Assembly: GCA_900756875.1 (NCBI GenBank)
Contig: CAAELW010000006.1
Location: 1-21,247 of the forward strand
Origin: Pasteurellaceae bacterium
GTDB taxonomy: Bacteria > Pseudomonadota > Gammaproteobacteria > Enterobacterales > Pasteurellaceae
DNA length: 21,247 bases
Reading direction: 5' to 3'
The number at the start of each line of letters is the position of its first letter. The first letter of the stretch is position 1. The translations under genes and the position numbers were made by a program. Below, piece after piece: positions 5,291 to 13,604 of this stretch. The notes below the pieces were generated by a model. The model was not told the DNA's origin and did no database searches. It was given only the letters and a program-made list of their open reading frames with translations.

Positions 5291-6644
5291 ATTGCATATT
5301 AAGAATTTTTTGTAATCCACGGTGAGATAGATAGCAGAAAATAAAACACATCACCGCACCACACATGATGGTATAGAATCCACTACTCCAACCAAATTTA
5401 TCTACAACAAAACCAAACAATGTTGTACCAAATGTAGAACCAACAATATAACTCATAAATCCACGTAACCCTACTGCTGAACCTAATGCAAAACTAGGAA
5501 TAACTTCCATTGCTTGTACTGCAACCATAGATTGAGGAATATAGACCAAACACCCAACTATTGCAGAGAATAAAATAATGGCAAAAATGGATTCTGAGTT
5601 CATGTAGCCGAATACACAGAAGAAAACAATTGTCATACAAATCATTGGTAAATACATAATTTTTCCACGGAAAAATTTATCAATTAACCATCCGGCAATG
5701 AGCGTTGATGGAATAGCTGCCCATTCAAAAATCATAAATGCAGCCCCCATATCTGTTTTAGTAAGACCTTTTTCTTTAAGAAGATAAAGTGGAATCCAAG
5801 TTAACATACCAAAACGAACCATATAGGTGAAAATATCAACGCCAACGAGATACCAAGAATTAGGATTTTTAACGACAAATTTATAAAAAATTTGGAATGC
5901 GGTCATGTTTTCTGGTTTTTCAGATAAATGGCCTTTTAATTTTGTATTAACCGTTTCTTCGTTATACATTTCCTCAACAGTCGGTAGTCCTTCCTCAGCT
6001 GGACGGCGTTTCACAAAAAATAACACAAGAAAAACACCAATTAAGGCAATGATACTCGGTACAACATAAGTAGAAATTTCCCACTGTTCAGAACCGAGAT
6101 AAGCAAGACTAGCGCCTACAATTGGTGCCACAATACCACCACCTAAATTATGTGATACATTCCAAGTTGTACTTGCTCGCCCACGTTGGCTACGAGGATA
6201 CCAATATCCAACTGTAATAATTGAGGGGCCAACCCCCATTCCCTGGAATACCCCTAATAAAATGACTAATCCTACGAATAAATAGAAGCTTGTTGAGAAC
6301 CCCATCATAATATTAATAAGAATACAAAGAAGAAGCCCTAAAGCCATAAAGTAGCGAGGATTAGCTTTATCTGCCAAGATACTCATTGCGCCTTTACTGC
6401 ACCCGTATGTAATTAACAAAGAGGATGTCAGTAAACCTATTTGCGTCTTAGAAAGCTCTAGTTTTTCTGCCAGATAGGGAGTAGAGAGAACGAAGTTATT
6501 ACGGACTATGTAGTAACACATATAACCAATAAAAACACCGATAAGAGAATGAAGCTGATATTTTAAATATTTACTTTTAATTTCAGTTGAATAACTACTA
6601 TTCATTCCATTCATTCTTGATGAAAGATTTGTTGTACTGCTCAT
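5289..6644 (-). CDS. Organophosphate:phosphate antiporter (MFS, UhpT/GlpT/PgtP family)
   Basis: 451 residues with about twelve hydrophobic helices and a central cytosolic loop around residues 211-250, the plan of the OPA family of the major facilitator superfamily. Arg48 (Tyr-Tyr-Ile-Val-Arg-Asn-Asn-Phe) and Arg277 (Tyr-Met-Val-Arg-Phe-Gly) align with the substrate-phosphate-binding arginines of UhpT and GlpT. The Trp-Asn-Val-Ser-His-Asn-Leu-Gly-Gly motif is also family-typical. It would exchange inorganic phosphate for a sugar phosphate, phosphoglycerate or similar ester across the inner membrane; the exact substrate cannot be read from sequence. An AGGA precedes the ATG by 6-7 nt. A consensus CRP site lies about 60 nt upstream. 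No uhpABC-type regulators are adjacent. Confidence 0.85.
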   Translation of the reverse strand: MSSTTNLSSRMNGMNSSYSTEIKSKYLKYQLHSLIGVFIGYMCYYIVRNNFVLSTPYLAEKLELSKTQIGLLTSSLLITYGCSKGAMSILADKANPRYFMALGLLLCILINIMMGFSTSFYLFVGLVILLGVFQGMGVGPSIITVGYWYPRSQRGRASTTWNVSHNLGGGIVAPIVGASLAYLGSEQWEISTYVVPSIIALIGVFLVLFFVKRRPAEEGLPTVEEMYNEETVNTKLKGHLSEKPENMTAFQIFYKFVVKNPNSWYLVGVDIFTYMVRFGMLTWIPLYLLKEKGLTKTDMGAAFMIFEWAAIPSTLIAGWLIDKFFRGKIMYLPMICMTIVFFCVFGYMNSESIFAIILFSAIVGCLVYIPQSMVAVQAMEVIPSFALGSAVGLRGFMSYIVGSTFGTTLFGFVVDKFGWSSGFYTIMCGAVMCFIFCYLSHRGLQKILNMQ

Positions 6645-6670
6645 AATGAATCCTTTCTAGTAAAAATACT

Positions 6671-6720
6671 GTTTAGAATTCTAATGAAAAAGGAGAGTGA
6701 ATTTTGTGACGTGCATCACA
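6671..6720 (-). promoter_or_regulatory. CRP-dependent promoter of the antiporter gene
   Basis: A perfect CRP consensus, TGTGA-N6-TCACA, at 6705-6720 (centre 6712.5). On the minus strand TAGAAT occupies 6683-6678, a good -10 hexamer whose centre is 32 nt from the CRP centre. That is exactly the geometry of a class II promoter (CRP at -41.5), predicting a start near 6671 and a leader of about 27 nt. No separate -35 is needed. Confidence 0.75.
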
Positions 6721-6806
6721 TTTTTGTAGTATTTTGAGAAAAATTTGAATATTGAGATAAAAATATTTTCAGAGGCGAGTAGAATTCACTTGTTTTAATA
6801 TGATGA

Positions 6807-6838
6807 AAAAATAAAGGCGTTTTTATTAAAACGCCTTT
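6807..6838 (-). terminator. Rho-independent terminator after udp
   Basis: Perfect 11-bp stem AAAGGCGTTTT / AAAACGCCTTT (6813-6823 and 6828-6838) with a 4-nt loop. The minus strand then reads ATTTTTTC, a proper U-tract. It lies 6 nt beyond the udp stop. Its stem core is the same as that of the terminator at 5258-5282. Confidence 0.88.
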
Positions 6839-6844
6839 TACATA

Positions 6845-7603
6845 TTAAGCTAACAATTTTCTTGCTGCTTCCACTACGACTGATACGGCCTTGTCTTCCG
6901 TATCTTTCATGGTGGCTTCATTTGGAATTTCCTGTTGTGTACGATTCACAATCACGCCAGCTACCATACCTGCTCGTAAGCCTAGGGCGTTACACATTGT
7001 GAATAATGTCGCGGATTCCATCTCATAGTTCATCACATTGAGATCTTGCCATTGTTTTAACAAGCCTTGGTAATCGCGATACACTTTGCCACTATACGTA
7101 TCATAACGTTCTTGACCTGGATAGAACGTATCTGAAGAGGCTGTAATTCCTACAAATGGTTCAATACCTTTTTCTTTAGCCGCATTGAAAAGTGCCGTGG
7201 TACATTCAAAATTTGCCACTGCCGGATATTCAATTGGGGCAAAATGACGGCTTGCGCCATCAAGACGAACAGCCCCCGTTGTGATAAGTACATCACCCAC
7301 ATTAATGTGCGGTTGAATAGCACCTGTTGTACCAATACGTAAGAATGTACGCACGCCAAGCTGAGCCAGCTCTTCCACACAGATAGACGTAGAAGGGCCA
7401 CCAATACCGGTTGAGCACACCACCACCGGTTGACCATTTAAATAGCCCAACCAAGAAGTGAACTCACGTGTACTTGCAAGAAACTCAGGGTTATCAAGTT
7501 TTTTAGCAATACGTTCACTACGTGCAGGATCCCCTGGCACGATAGCTAATGTAGCACCTTTTAATTGTGCTTTAGTCAGGTTTAAGTGAAATACATCAGA
7601 CAT
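6845..7603 (-). CDS. udp: Uridine phosphorylase
   Basis: 252 residues from the ATG at 7603, chosen because AAGGAG lies 6 nt upstream and the N-terminus Met-Ser-Asp-Val-Phe-His-Leu matches E. coli Udp. A longer frame to 7645 would run through an uptake signal. The enzyme cleaves uridine with phosphate to uracil and ribose-1-phosphate in the cytosol. Characteristic blocks are Val-Pro-Gly-Asp-Pro-Ala-Arg, [10 protein letters not shown], Ile-Gly-Thr-Thr-Gly-Ala-Ile-Gln and Asn-Tyr-Glu-Met-Glu-Ser-Ala-Thr, the last binding ribose and base. It lies 49 nt downstream of the yjgR-like gene on the same strand. Confidence 0.96.
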   Translation of the reverse strand: MSDVFHLNLTKAQLKGATLAIVPGDPARSERIAKKLDNPEFLASTREFTSWLGYLNGQPVVVCSTGIGGPSTSICVEELAQLGVRTFLRIGTTGAIQPHINVGDVLITTGAVRLDGASRHFAPIEYPAVANFECTTALFNAAKEKGIEPFVGITASSDTFYPGQERYDTYSGKVYRDYQGLLKQWQDLNVMNYEMESATLFTMCNALGLRAGMVAGVIVNRTQQEIPNEATMKDTEDKAVSVVVEAARKLLA

Positions 7604-7633
7604 AACAATCTCCTTTTTATCATTCTTGCTGCA

Positions 7634-7642
7634 AAGTGCGGT
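7634..7642 (+). repeat. DNA uptake signal core between yjgR and udp
   Basis: AAGTGCGGT followed by a T-rich tail (CAAATTTTC), as in the extended Haemophilus consensus. It has no inverted partner and so does not form a terminator. Confidence 0.9.
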
Positions 7643-7652
7643 CAAATTTTCA

Positions 7653-9152
7653 TTATTTTTTCAATGCGCCTAAAATACCACGCATGATTTGTTTGGTCAC
7701 TTCATTACGAATATTGCGACCAACTGATTTTGCCACGCTATTCACTATTTGTTCTGTTGGTGAAAGTTTATCTCCACGTTTTTGTGTGCCAAAAATCATA
7801 CGACTTAAGCTGCCCAATAAACCGCTTTCTTCCTCTTGCTGCGCTTGTTCAGCTTGTTTTTGTTGCACTGCTGCTAAATCCGCTTGAGCATTTAATACCT
7901 CAAAAGCTGATTCATTATCCACGTAATCTTTATAGAAGGCATAAAGATCATCGTCTTTCACCCACGCTGCACGCTCTTCTTCGGTAATCGGCGCTAGTTG
8001 GCTTTTCGGCGGGTAAACATAAGCCACTTCAACTGGCGTTGGCATACCTTTTTCATCTAAGAATGAAATTAATGCTTGACCCACACCTAAAGTTGAAATG
8101 GTTTCAACCACATTAACAGCAGGATTTGAACGGAACGTTTCTGCTGCGGATTTCACCGCTTTTTGATCGCGTGGCGTGAAAGCACGTAACGCATGTTGTA
8201 CACGGTTCCCCAATTGGCCTAACACGGTATCTGGTAAATCTAATGGATTTTGGGTCACAAAATAAATCCCCACACCTTTAGAACGAATCAAGCGAACCAC
8301 TTGTTCCACTTTGTCCACCAACACACTTGGTGCACCATCAAAGAGTAAATGTGCTTCATCAAAGAACATCACAAATTTTGGTTTATCCGGATCACCGACT
8401 TCCGGTAATTGTTCAAATAATTCAGACATCAACCAAAGCAAGAATGCGCTATACATTCTTGGGGAATTAATTAATTTTTCAGAATTTAAAACATTAATCA
8501 CGCCACGGCCATCACGGGTTTGTAGCCAATCTTCGAGATTTAATGCCGGCTCACCAAAAAGATTTGTCGCCCCTTCATTTTCAAGGGTCAGTAAAGCACG
8601 TTGAATCGCACCCACACTCGCAGCTGATACGTTGCCGTATTCTACTTGGAACGATTTGGCGTTCTCTGCCACAAATTTAAGCATGGCGCGTAAATCTTTT
8701 AAATCGATGAGTAGCAAGCCTTTATCATCTGCCACACGGAATACGAGGTTTAATAAACCTTCTTGGGTTGCATTTAAATTTAATAAACGGGAAAGTAATA
8801 ATGGTCCCATTTCAGAAATCGTGGTGCGAAGCGGGATACCTGTTTCACCGAATACATCCCAAAATGACACGGGATAGCCATTTAAATAACTCTCGCCACC
8901 TAAATCAAATTGCTCAATACGTTCCGCCACTTTGCCACTAAATGTGCCCGCTTTCACTAAACCGGACAAATCGCCTTTTACATCCACTAAAAAAACCGGT
9001 ACACCATCATCACTGAACGCTTCTGCCATTTTACGTAATGTCACGGTTTTACCCGTCCCTGTCGCCCCAGCGATCAGGCCGTGACGGTTTGCCATTTTTG
9101 CGGTAATACCAAGGGTCTGACCTTGTTCGGTACGCGCGAGAGAATATTGCAT
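7653..9152 (-). CDS. yjgR: HerA/FtsK-type ATPase, YjgR (DUF853) family
   Basis: 499 residues, the usual length for YjgR. Walker A is Gly-Ala-Thr-Gly-Thr-Gly-Lys-Thr at residues 29-36, and Walker B is the hydrophobic strand ending Phe-Phe-Asp-Glu-Ala-His at about 263-268. A Thr-Gln-Asn-Pro sensor-like motif follows at around residue 302. The C-terminal part after about residue 415 is Gln/Glu/Ala-rich and probably coiled coil, ending in a Lys-rich amphipathic tail. HerA-like ATPases of this group are hexameric DNA-associated motors in related proteins, but the cellular role of YjgR is not established. No nuclease partner such as NurA is adjacent. Confidence 0.9.
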   Translation of the reverse strand: MQYSLARTEQGQTLGITAKMANRHGLIAGATGTGKTVTLRKMAEAFSDDGVPVFLVDVKGDLSGLVKAGTFSGKVAERIEQFDLGGESYLNGYPVSFWDVFGETGIPLRTTISEMGPLLLSRLLNLNATQEGLLNLVFRVADDKGLLLIDLKDLRAMLKFVAENAKSFQVEYGNVSAASVGAIQRALLTLENEGATNLFGEPALNLEDWLQTRDGRGVINVLNSEKLINSPRMYSAFLLWLMSELFEQLPEVGDPDKPKFVMFFDEAHLLFDGAPSVLVDKVEQVVRLIRSKGVGIYFVTQNPLDLPDTVLGQLGNRVQHALRAFTPRDQKAVKSAAETFRSNPAVNVVETISTLGVGQALISFLDEKGMPTPVEVAYVYPPKSQLAPITEEERAAWVKDDDLYAFYKDYVDNESAFEVLNAQADLAAVQQKQAEQAQQEEESGLLGSLSRMIFGTQKRGDKLSPTEQIVNSVAKSVGRNIRNEVTKQIMRGILGALKK

Positions 9153-9205
9153 AAAGATTCCTTTGTTTTGTTGGTTTTATTTAAACGAATAATAAGGAAA
9201 AAACG

Positions 9206-9214
9206 AAGTGCGGT
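9206..9214 (+). repeat. DNA uptake signal core, yjgR-yiiM divergent region
   Basis: AAGTGCGGT followed by CAAAATTTAA, the A/T-rich extension of the Haemophilus uptake signal. Confidence 0.92.
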
Positions 9215-9236
9215 CAAAATTTAAGTGATTTTACGG

Positions 9237-9242
9237 TATAAT
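9237..9242 (+). promoter_or_regulatory. Candidate -10 element for the yiiM-ychJ-yihY-dtd run
   Basis: A perfect TATAAT 33 nt before the yiiM ATG. No convincing -35 is seen at 16-18 nt upstream, where the uptake signal and an A/T tract lie. Confidence 0.45.
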
Positions 9243-9274
9243 TTCTCAAAACTAACTCAACGCAGGAAAAATAG

Positions 9275-9940
9275 ATGTCAAACGCAAAAATTCTTATTAT
9301 TAAAACAGGATTAATAGAAACCTTAACGTTCCCTGATGGTAGCTCATATGAAAGTGCCATCCGTAAAAAACCGGTATCAATGGTAAAAGTGCACACACTA
9401 GGTGCAGAAGGTAACGATGTGGGTTTAAAAGCGCATCACGGTGGTGTTGATAAAGCCTTGTTTTTTATGTCTGATGTGTCTTTCCCCGCTTTAAACGAGC
9501 TACTTGGTGAAAAGTTTGATTTCCATGGCAGTGCGATTTACGGTGAAAACTTTGTGGTATCCGGCTTACATGAAGATAATGTCTGTATCGGCGACCGTTA
9601 CAAAATTGGCACCACGCTTTTAGAAGTGTCTCAACCACGTAAGCCTTGCGAACGTTTATCTCATAATACCAAGAATGAGAATACAAGAGAGGTTATCCGT
9701 CTGTCAGGTTGGACAGGTTGGTATGTTCGCGTGATCGAAGAAGGTGAAATTCATCAAGGCGATGAACTTATTTTGCAACATCGACCTTATCCAGCATGGA
9801 CAATTCGTCGTTTAAACACGCTACTTTCTGCCCCTTCAAGTGTGGCAGAATTAGAAGAGGCCTTAGCCATTGAGGAATTAGCGCCAGCGTTTAAACGTTC
9901 TGTTAACTCACAATTACGTAATTTACAGCAGGCGGCCTAA
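9275..9940 (+). CDS. yiiM: MOSC-domain protein, YiiM family
   Basis: 221 residues; AGGA lies 7 nt before the ATG. The MOSC domain binds the molybdenum cofactor. Visible features are the N-terminal Gly-Leu-Lys-Ala-His-His-Gly-Gly motif, Gly-Glu-Asn-Phe, and the conserved Cys125 in Gln-Pro-Arg-Lys-Pro-Cys-Glu-Arg-Leu, which would ligate Mo. E. coli YiiM reduces N-hydroxylated bases such as 6-hydroxyaminopurine and takes electrons from a separate reductase. It has no fused ferredoxin domain here, as in YiiM. First gene of a run in which ychJ starts 1 nt after its stop. Confidence 0.9.
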   Translation: MSNAKILIIKTGLIETLTFPDGSSYESAIRKKPVSMVKVHTLGAEGNDVGLKAHHGGVDKALFFMSDVSFPALNELLGEKFDFHGSAIYGENFVVSGLHEDNVCIGDRYKIGTTLLEVSQPRKPCERLSHNTKNENTREVIRLSGWTGWYVRVIEEGEIHQGDELILQHRPYPAWTIRRLNTLLSAPSSVAELEEALAIEELAPAFKRSVNSQLRNLQQAA

Positions 9941-9941
9941 A

Positions 9942-10415
9942 ATGTCGGCTAAAACGACCGCACTTTGCCCGTGCCAATCATCCCTTTACTATGAAGATTG
10001 TTGCGGACGTTTTCATTCAGGCAATATGTTTCCAGAAACAGCGGAACAACTCATGCGTTCCCGCTATTCAGCGTTTGTGCTCAAAAATATTCCCTATATT
10101 GTGCAAACCACGGTACCAAGCCAACAAACCTTATTAGATGAAAAAGCCCTGCAAGATTGGGCTGATGAAACACAATGGCTCGGTTTAGATATTGTCAAAA
10201 CAGAAACCTTAACCAAAACACAAAGTGCGGTTGAATTTAAGGCGCATTTTCAAGGTAGCGAACAGCCACAAGTGCATCACGAACATTCTCTTTTTGTAAA
10301 AATCGATGGCCGTTGGTATTTTGTTGACCCCACTGTGCCACTCCCAAGTAATAAACAATCTTGTGTTTGTGGTTCAGGGAAGAAATTTAAACATTGTTGC
10401 GGAGGCTTGCTCTAA
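9942..10415 (+). CDS. ychJ: SEC-C motif protein, YchJ/UPF0225 family
   Basis: 157 residues. Two Cys-rich metal-binding SEC-C motifs bracket the protein: Cys-Pro-Cys-Gln-Ser-Ser-Leu through Asp-Cys-Cys-Gly at the N-terminus, and [13 protein letters not shown] at the C-terminus. The middle domain with [12 protein letters not shown] is the UPF0225 NTF2-like fold. Zn binding is expected; the function is unknown. The first codons carry one uptake signal and a second occurs mid-gene. It starts 1 nt after yiiM and its stop overlaps the yihY start (TAATG). The GGAGG that initiates yihY is within its last codons. Confidence 0.92.
   Translation: MSAKTTALCPCQSSLYYEDCCGRFHSGNMFPETAEQLMRSRYSAFVLKNIPYIVQTTVPSQQTLLDEKALQDWADETQWLGLDIVKTETLTKTQSAVEFKAHFQGSEQPQVHHEHSLFVKIDGRWYFVDPTVPLPSNKQSCVCGSGKKFKHCCGGLL
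9957..9965 (-). repeat. DNA uptake signal core at the ychJ 5' end
   Basis: ACCGCACTT within codons 6-8 of ychJ, encoding Thr-Ala-Leu. Confidence 0.9.
10223..10231 (+). repeat. DNA uptake signal core within ychJ
   Basis: AAGTGCGGT inside the coding sequence; together with 9957 it forms an oppositely oriented pair 266 nt apart. Confidence 0.9.
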
Positions 10416-11239
10416 TGACCTTAACGTCTTTTCTCGCATTATTTTGGCAGCGTTCTCAAGAAAACAAATTAACGCAAGCTGCCGGTTCACTCACCTACAG
10501 CACCATGCTCGCCATCGTGCCATTAATTATGGTGGTGTTTTCGATTTTTTCCGCCTTTCCTGTCTTTAACGAAGTAACTGGGGCATTGAAAGAATTTATC
10601 TTTACCAATTTCGCCCCTTCCGCGAGTGATGTTGTGGGGCAATATATTGATGAATTCGTCCATAATTCAAAAAAAATGAGCGCAGTGGGGATTGTGAGTT
10701 TGATTTTAGTCGCATTAATGCTCATTAACTCCATCGACCGTACACTTAATGGCATTTGGCAAGATACCAGTAATCGCCCAATTTTTACGTCATTTGCTAT
10801 TTATTGGCTCATTTTAACGCTCGGTCCACTTTTAATCGGTACCAGCATTGCCGCAAGTTCCTATGTCAAAGCCATGTTCGAGCAATCGGAAACGCTTTCT
10901 TTTGGCTTAAAACTCCTCAGCTTTGTGCCATTTCTTTCTACTTGGTTTATCTTCACGCTCATTTATATGGTTGTGCCAAATAAGAAAGTGAGCATCAAAC
11001 ACTCCGCAGCAGGCGCATTAATTGCCGCGATTTTCTTTACTTTAGGAAAACAAGCTTTTACTTGGTACATCACCACCTTCCCGTCTTATCAATTAATTTA
11101 TGGCGCCATGGCAACACTGCCTATTATGTTATTGTGGATTCAAATCAGCTGGACAGTGGTATTATTCGGCGCACAATTAGCCGCAGTACTGGCAGAAGAG
11201 CAGTCAATGGATCAAACAAATTTAGAGGAAGTAAAATGA
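10415..11239 (+). CDS. yihY: YihY/UPF0761 family inner-membrane protein
   Basis: 274 residues from the ATG at 10415, which overlaps the ychJ stop by one base and has GGAGG 9 nt upstream; an in-frame TTG at 10394 lacks such a site. The family was once called RNase BN or BrkB. Six hydrophobic segments are visible, with the family motif [15 protein letters not shown] near residue 22 and the Pro-Asn-Lys-Lys-Val cytosolic loop at about residue 190. The RNase assignment is considered erroneous; the function is unknown. It ends in ATGA overlap with dtd, so the two are coupled. Confidence 0.92.
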   Translation: MTLTSFLALFWQRSQENKLTQAAGSLTYSTMLAIVPLIMVVFSIFSAFPVFNEVTGALKEFIFTNFAPSASDVVGQYIDEFVHNSKKMSAVGIVSLILVALMLINSIDRTLNGIWQDTSNRPIFTSFAIYWLILTLGPLLIGTSIAASSYVKAMFEQSETLSFGLKLLSFVPFLSTWFIFTLIYMVVPNKKVSIKHSAAGALIAAIFFTLGKQAFTWYITTFPSYQLIYGAMATLPIMLLWIQISWTVVLFGAQLAAVLAEEQSMDQTNLEEVK

Positions 11240-11670
11240 TTGCGTTAATTCAACGTGTGACACAAGCAAAAGTAGAAGTTGAAGGCCAAATTGTGGGGCA
11301 AATCGGCAAAGGATTATTGGTTTTATTAGGCGTAGAAAAAGAAGATGACCAAGCCAAAGCGGATAAACTCGCTGAGAAAGTCTTAAATTACCGTATTTTC
11401 AGCGATGAAAATGACAAAATGAATTTAAACGTGCAGCAAATCGGTGGTGAAGTGCTTGTGGTATCCCAATTTACTTTAGCCGCTGACACGCAAAAAGGCT
11501 TACGACCAAGTTTCTCAAAAGGTGCCACACCAGCATTGGCTAACGAATTGTATGACTATTTTTCGCAAAAATGTGCAGAAAAAGTCACTGTTGCCAACGG
11601 ACAATTTGCGGCAGATATGCAAGTAACGCTAACTAATGATGGTCCAGTTACATTTTGGTTAAATGTCTGA
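11236..11670 (+). CDS. dtd: D-aminoacyl-tRNA deacylase
   Basis: 144 residues from the ATG at 11236, set by GAGGA 6 nt upstream and by the conserved N-terminus Met-Ile-Ala-Leu-Ile-Gln-Arg-Val. A longer frame from 11062 only shadows yihY. DTD hydrolyses D-aminoacyl-tRNAs in the cytosol. The active-site motifs Ser-Gln-Phe-Thr-Leu-Ala-Ala-Asp and the C-terminal Asn-Asp-Gly-Pro-Val-Thr (cis-Gly-Pro) are intact. Last gene of the yiiM-ychJ-yihY-dtd run; no obvious terminator hairpin follows. Confidence 0.97.
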   Translation: MIALIQRVTQAKVEVEGQIVGQIGKGLLVLLGVEKEDDQAKADKLAEKVLNYRIFSDENDKMNLNVQQIGGEVLVVSQFTLAADTQKGLRPSFSKGATPALANELYDYFSQKCAEKVTVANGQFAADMQVTLTNDGPVTFWLNV

Positions 11671-11773
11671 ATAAAGAGAAAAATCGCTATTTTTTTCAAA
11701 GCAAAGGAAACTCTTTCTTTGATCGCATTGTCGTATTAACGCTCAAATGCATATAACAATTTCAAACCCCATC

Positions 11774-11779
11774 TATAAT
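11774..11779 (+). promoter_or_regulatory. Candidate -10 element for tamA-tamB-ppx
   Basis: A perfect TATAAT in the 188-nt gap between dtd and tamA, 79 nt before the tamA start. No clear -35 precedes it. The rest of the gap shows no strong hairpin and no ORF. A GGAAACT at 11706-11712 is reminiscent of a sigma-E -35, but no matching -10 is seen at the right distance. Confidence 0.35.
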
Positions 11780-11858
11780 TACATTGGTAATCCCCTTATT
11801 TTATGGGTAAACTAAGGCGGTTTGATGTGGATCTTCTTAAAGTTTAGATTGTAATAAA

Positions 11859-13595
11859 ATGAAAAAAATTTCGTTAAAAATAACCGCACTTTTGCTTGGA
11901 TGGATGAGTTTTTCAGCCTTTGCAGAACAAACCGTGGATATTGAGATCCGCGGAATCAAGGGTGAACGTGCCATTCGTAATACGGATATGAATGTCAAAC
12001 TCATTGATAAAGATGAAATGGATGGCTCAGATCGTTGTAAACAATTAGTTTCAGATGCTGTCGATAAAGGGCTTCGAGTCTTTGGTTATTATGGTTCTTC
12101 CGTGACCTTTGAATTGAAAAAACGCAAAGGTCAGCGAGATTTGCTCATTGCTAATGTCACTCCAGGTGAGCCAAGCAAAATTGCTGGAACAGACGTTGAA
12201 ATTACAGGCGAAGCCGCAGAAGACGAAAACTTCACAGCACTCCGTAAAAACTTACCCAAAAAAGGCGAGTTAGTTGACCATCAAAAATACGATGACTATA
12301 AAAGTAGCATTTCAAACCTTGCCCTTGCTCGAGGTTATCTTGACGGAAAATTCCTAATTTCTCGCTTAGAAATCAGCCCAGAAACTCATGAAGCATGGTG
12401 GCGTATGCTATTTGATAGTGGCGTTCGTTATCATTACGGCAACATCACATTCAACCATTCCCAAATTCGCGAAGACTATTTGCACAATATGCTCAACATT
12501 AAATCGGGCGAGCCTTATTTAGTCAGCGATTTATCTGAATTAACTAACGATTTTTCTTCTACCAACTGGTTTAGCTCAGTACTTTTACAGCCTCATGTCC
12601 GCGAAGAAGAAAAATTAGTGGATATCGAATTGTTACTTTATCCACGTAAGAAAAACTCAATGGAGCTTGGGGTCGGTTTTGCAACCGATACGGGCCCTCA
12701 TGTCCAAATTGGTTGGATAAAACCTTGGATTAATAGCCGAGGTCATAGTTTCCGTACAAATCTTTACGTTTCTGCGCCCAAACAAAACTTTGAAGCGACC
12801 TATAAAATGCCATTGTTGAAAAATCCATTAAATTATTATTATGAATTTTCAACCGGTTATGAAAAAGAAAATAAAAACGATACGGATACCAAAGCGCTCA
12901 CTTTTGCTGCATTACGTTATTGGAATAATAAAGAAGGTTGGCAATATTTTGCGGGTCTTCGTGTCCGTTACGACAGCTTCACGCAAGCTGATTTCACCGA
13001 TAAAACGCTCCTTGTTTATCCTACCGGGGGCTTTAACCGGACTCGTTTAAAAGGCGGTCAATTCCCAACATGGGGAGATACCCAAAAAATCACGGTCGAT
13101 TTAGGGAATAAGCTTTGGATGTCAGAAGCCAATTTCTTTAAAGTTCAAGCTTCCACCGCATGGATTCGTACTTATGCAGAAAATCACCGTTTTATTACCC
13201 GCGCAGAAATTGGCTATTTAAATACCGCGGATATTCGTAAAATTCCACCTGCATTACGTTTCTTTGCAGGGGGTGATCGTAGCGTGCGAGGTTATGGCTA
13301 TAAGAAAATTTCACCGAAAAATAAAGAAGGAAAATTAGTCGGCGGCTCTCGCTTAGTAACAGGTAGCCTTGAATATCAATATCAAGTTTACCCAAATTGG
13401 TGGGGAGCCGTATTTGCGGATACAGGTTTAGCCGCTGATGCTTACAAAGCAAATGAGTTACGCTACGGCGCAGGTTTCGGTGTACGTTGGGCATCGCCAG
13501 TTGGTGCCATCAAATTTGATATTGCAACGCCAATTCGAGATAAAGATAACAGCAAAAACATTCAATTTTACATTGGCTTAGGGGCTGAAATTTAG
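11859..13595 (+). CDS. tamA: Translocation and assembly module outer-membrane protein TamA
   Basis: 578 residues, close to E. coli TamA (577). A signal peptide of about 22 residues ends Ser-Ala-Phe-Ala before Glu. Three POTRA repeats fill roughly residues 23-265, then a BamA-type 16-strand beta-barrel. The L6-loop signature [11 protein letters not shown] is at about residue 470. TamA works with TamB in assembling a subset of outer-membrane proteins and in phospholipid transport. One uptake signal core lies in the signal-peptide region (11883). TamB starts 9 nt after the stop. Confidence 0.96.
   Translation: MKKISLKITALLLGWMSFSAFAEQTVDIEIRGIKGERAIRNTDMNVKLIDKDEMDGSDRCKQLVSDAVDKGLRVFGYYGSSVTFELKKRKGQRDLLIANVTPGEPSKIAGTDVEITGEAAEDENFTALRKNLPKKGELVDHQKYDDYKSSISNLALARGYLDGKFLISRLEISPETHEAWWRMLFDSGVRYHYGNITFNHSQIREDYLHNMLNIKSGEPYLVSDLSELTNDFSSTNWFSSVLLQPHVREEEKLVDIELLLYPRKKNSMELGVGFATDTGPHVQIGWIKPWINSRGHSFRTNLYVSAPKQNFEATYKMPLLKNPLNYYYEFSTGYEKENKNDTDTKALTFAALRYWNNKEGWQYFAGLRVRYDSFTQADFTDKTLLVYPTGGFNRTRLKGGQFPTWGDTQKITVDLGNKLWMSEANFFKVQASTAWIRTYAENHRFITRAEIGYLNTADIRKIPPALRFFAGGDRSVRGYGYKKISPKNKEGKLVGGSRLVTGSLEYQYQVYPNWWGAVFADTGLAADAYKANELRYGAGFGVRWASPVGAIKFDIATPIRDKDNSKNIQFYIGLGAEI
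11883..11891 (-). repeat. DNA uptake signal core at the tamA 5' end
   Basis: ACCGCACTT followed by TTGC, within the codons for the TamA signal peptide. Confidence 0.9.
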
Positions 13596-13604
13596 GGTAT
13601 AACT

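Noticed and set aside
7604-7645. Longer N-terminus for Udp
   Set aside because: It would include the uptake signal and the ribosome-binding site of the ATG at 7603; the family N-terminus begins Met-Ser-Asp-Val-Phe-His.
10394-10414. TTG start for yihY inside ychJ
   Set aside because: No ribosome-binding site precedes it, and GGAGG is placed correctly for the ATG at 10415.
11062-11235. Extended N-terminus for Dtd
   Set aside because: This is an out-of-frame reading of yihY; the family N-terminus starts at 11236.
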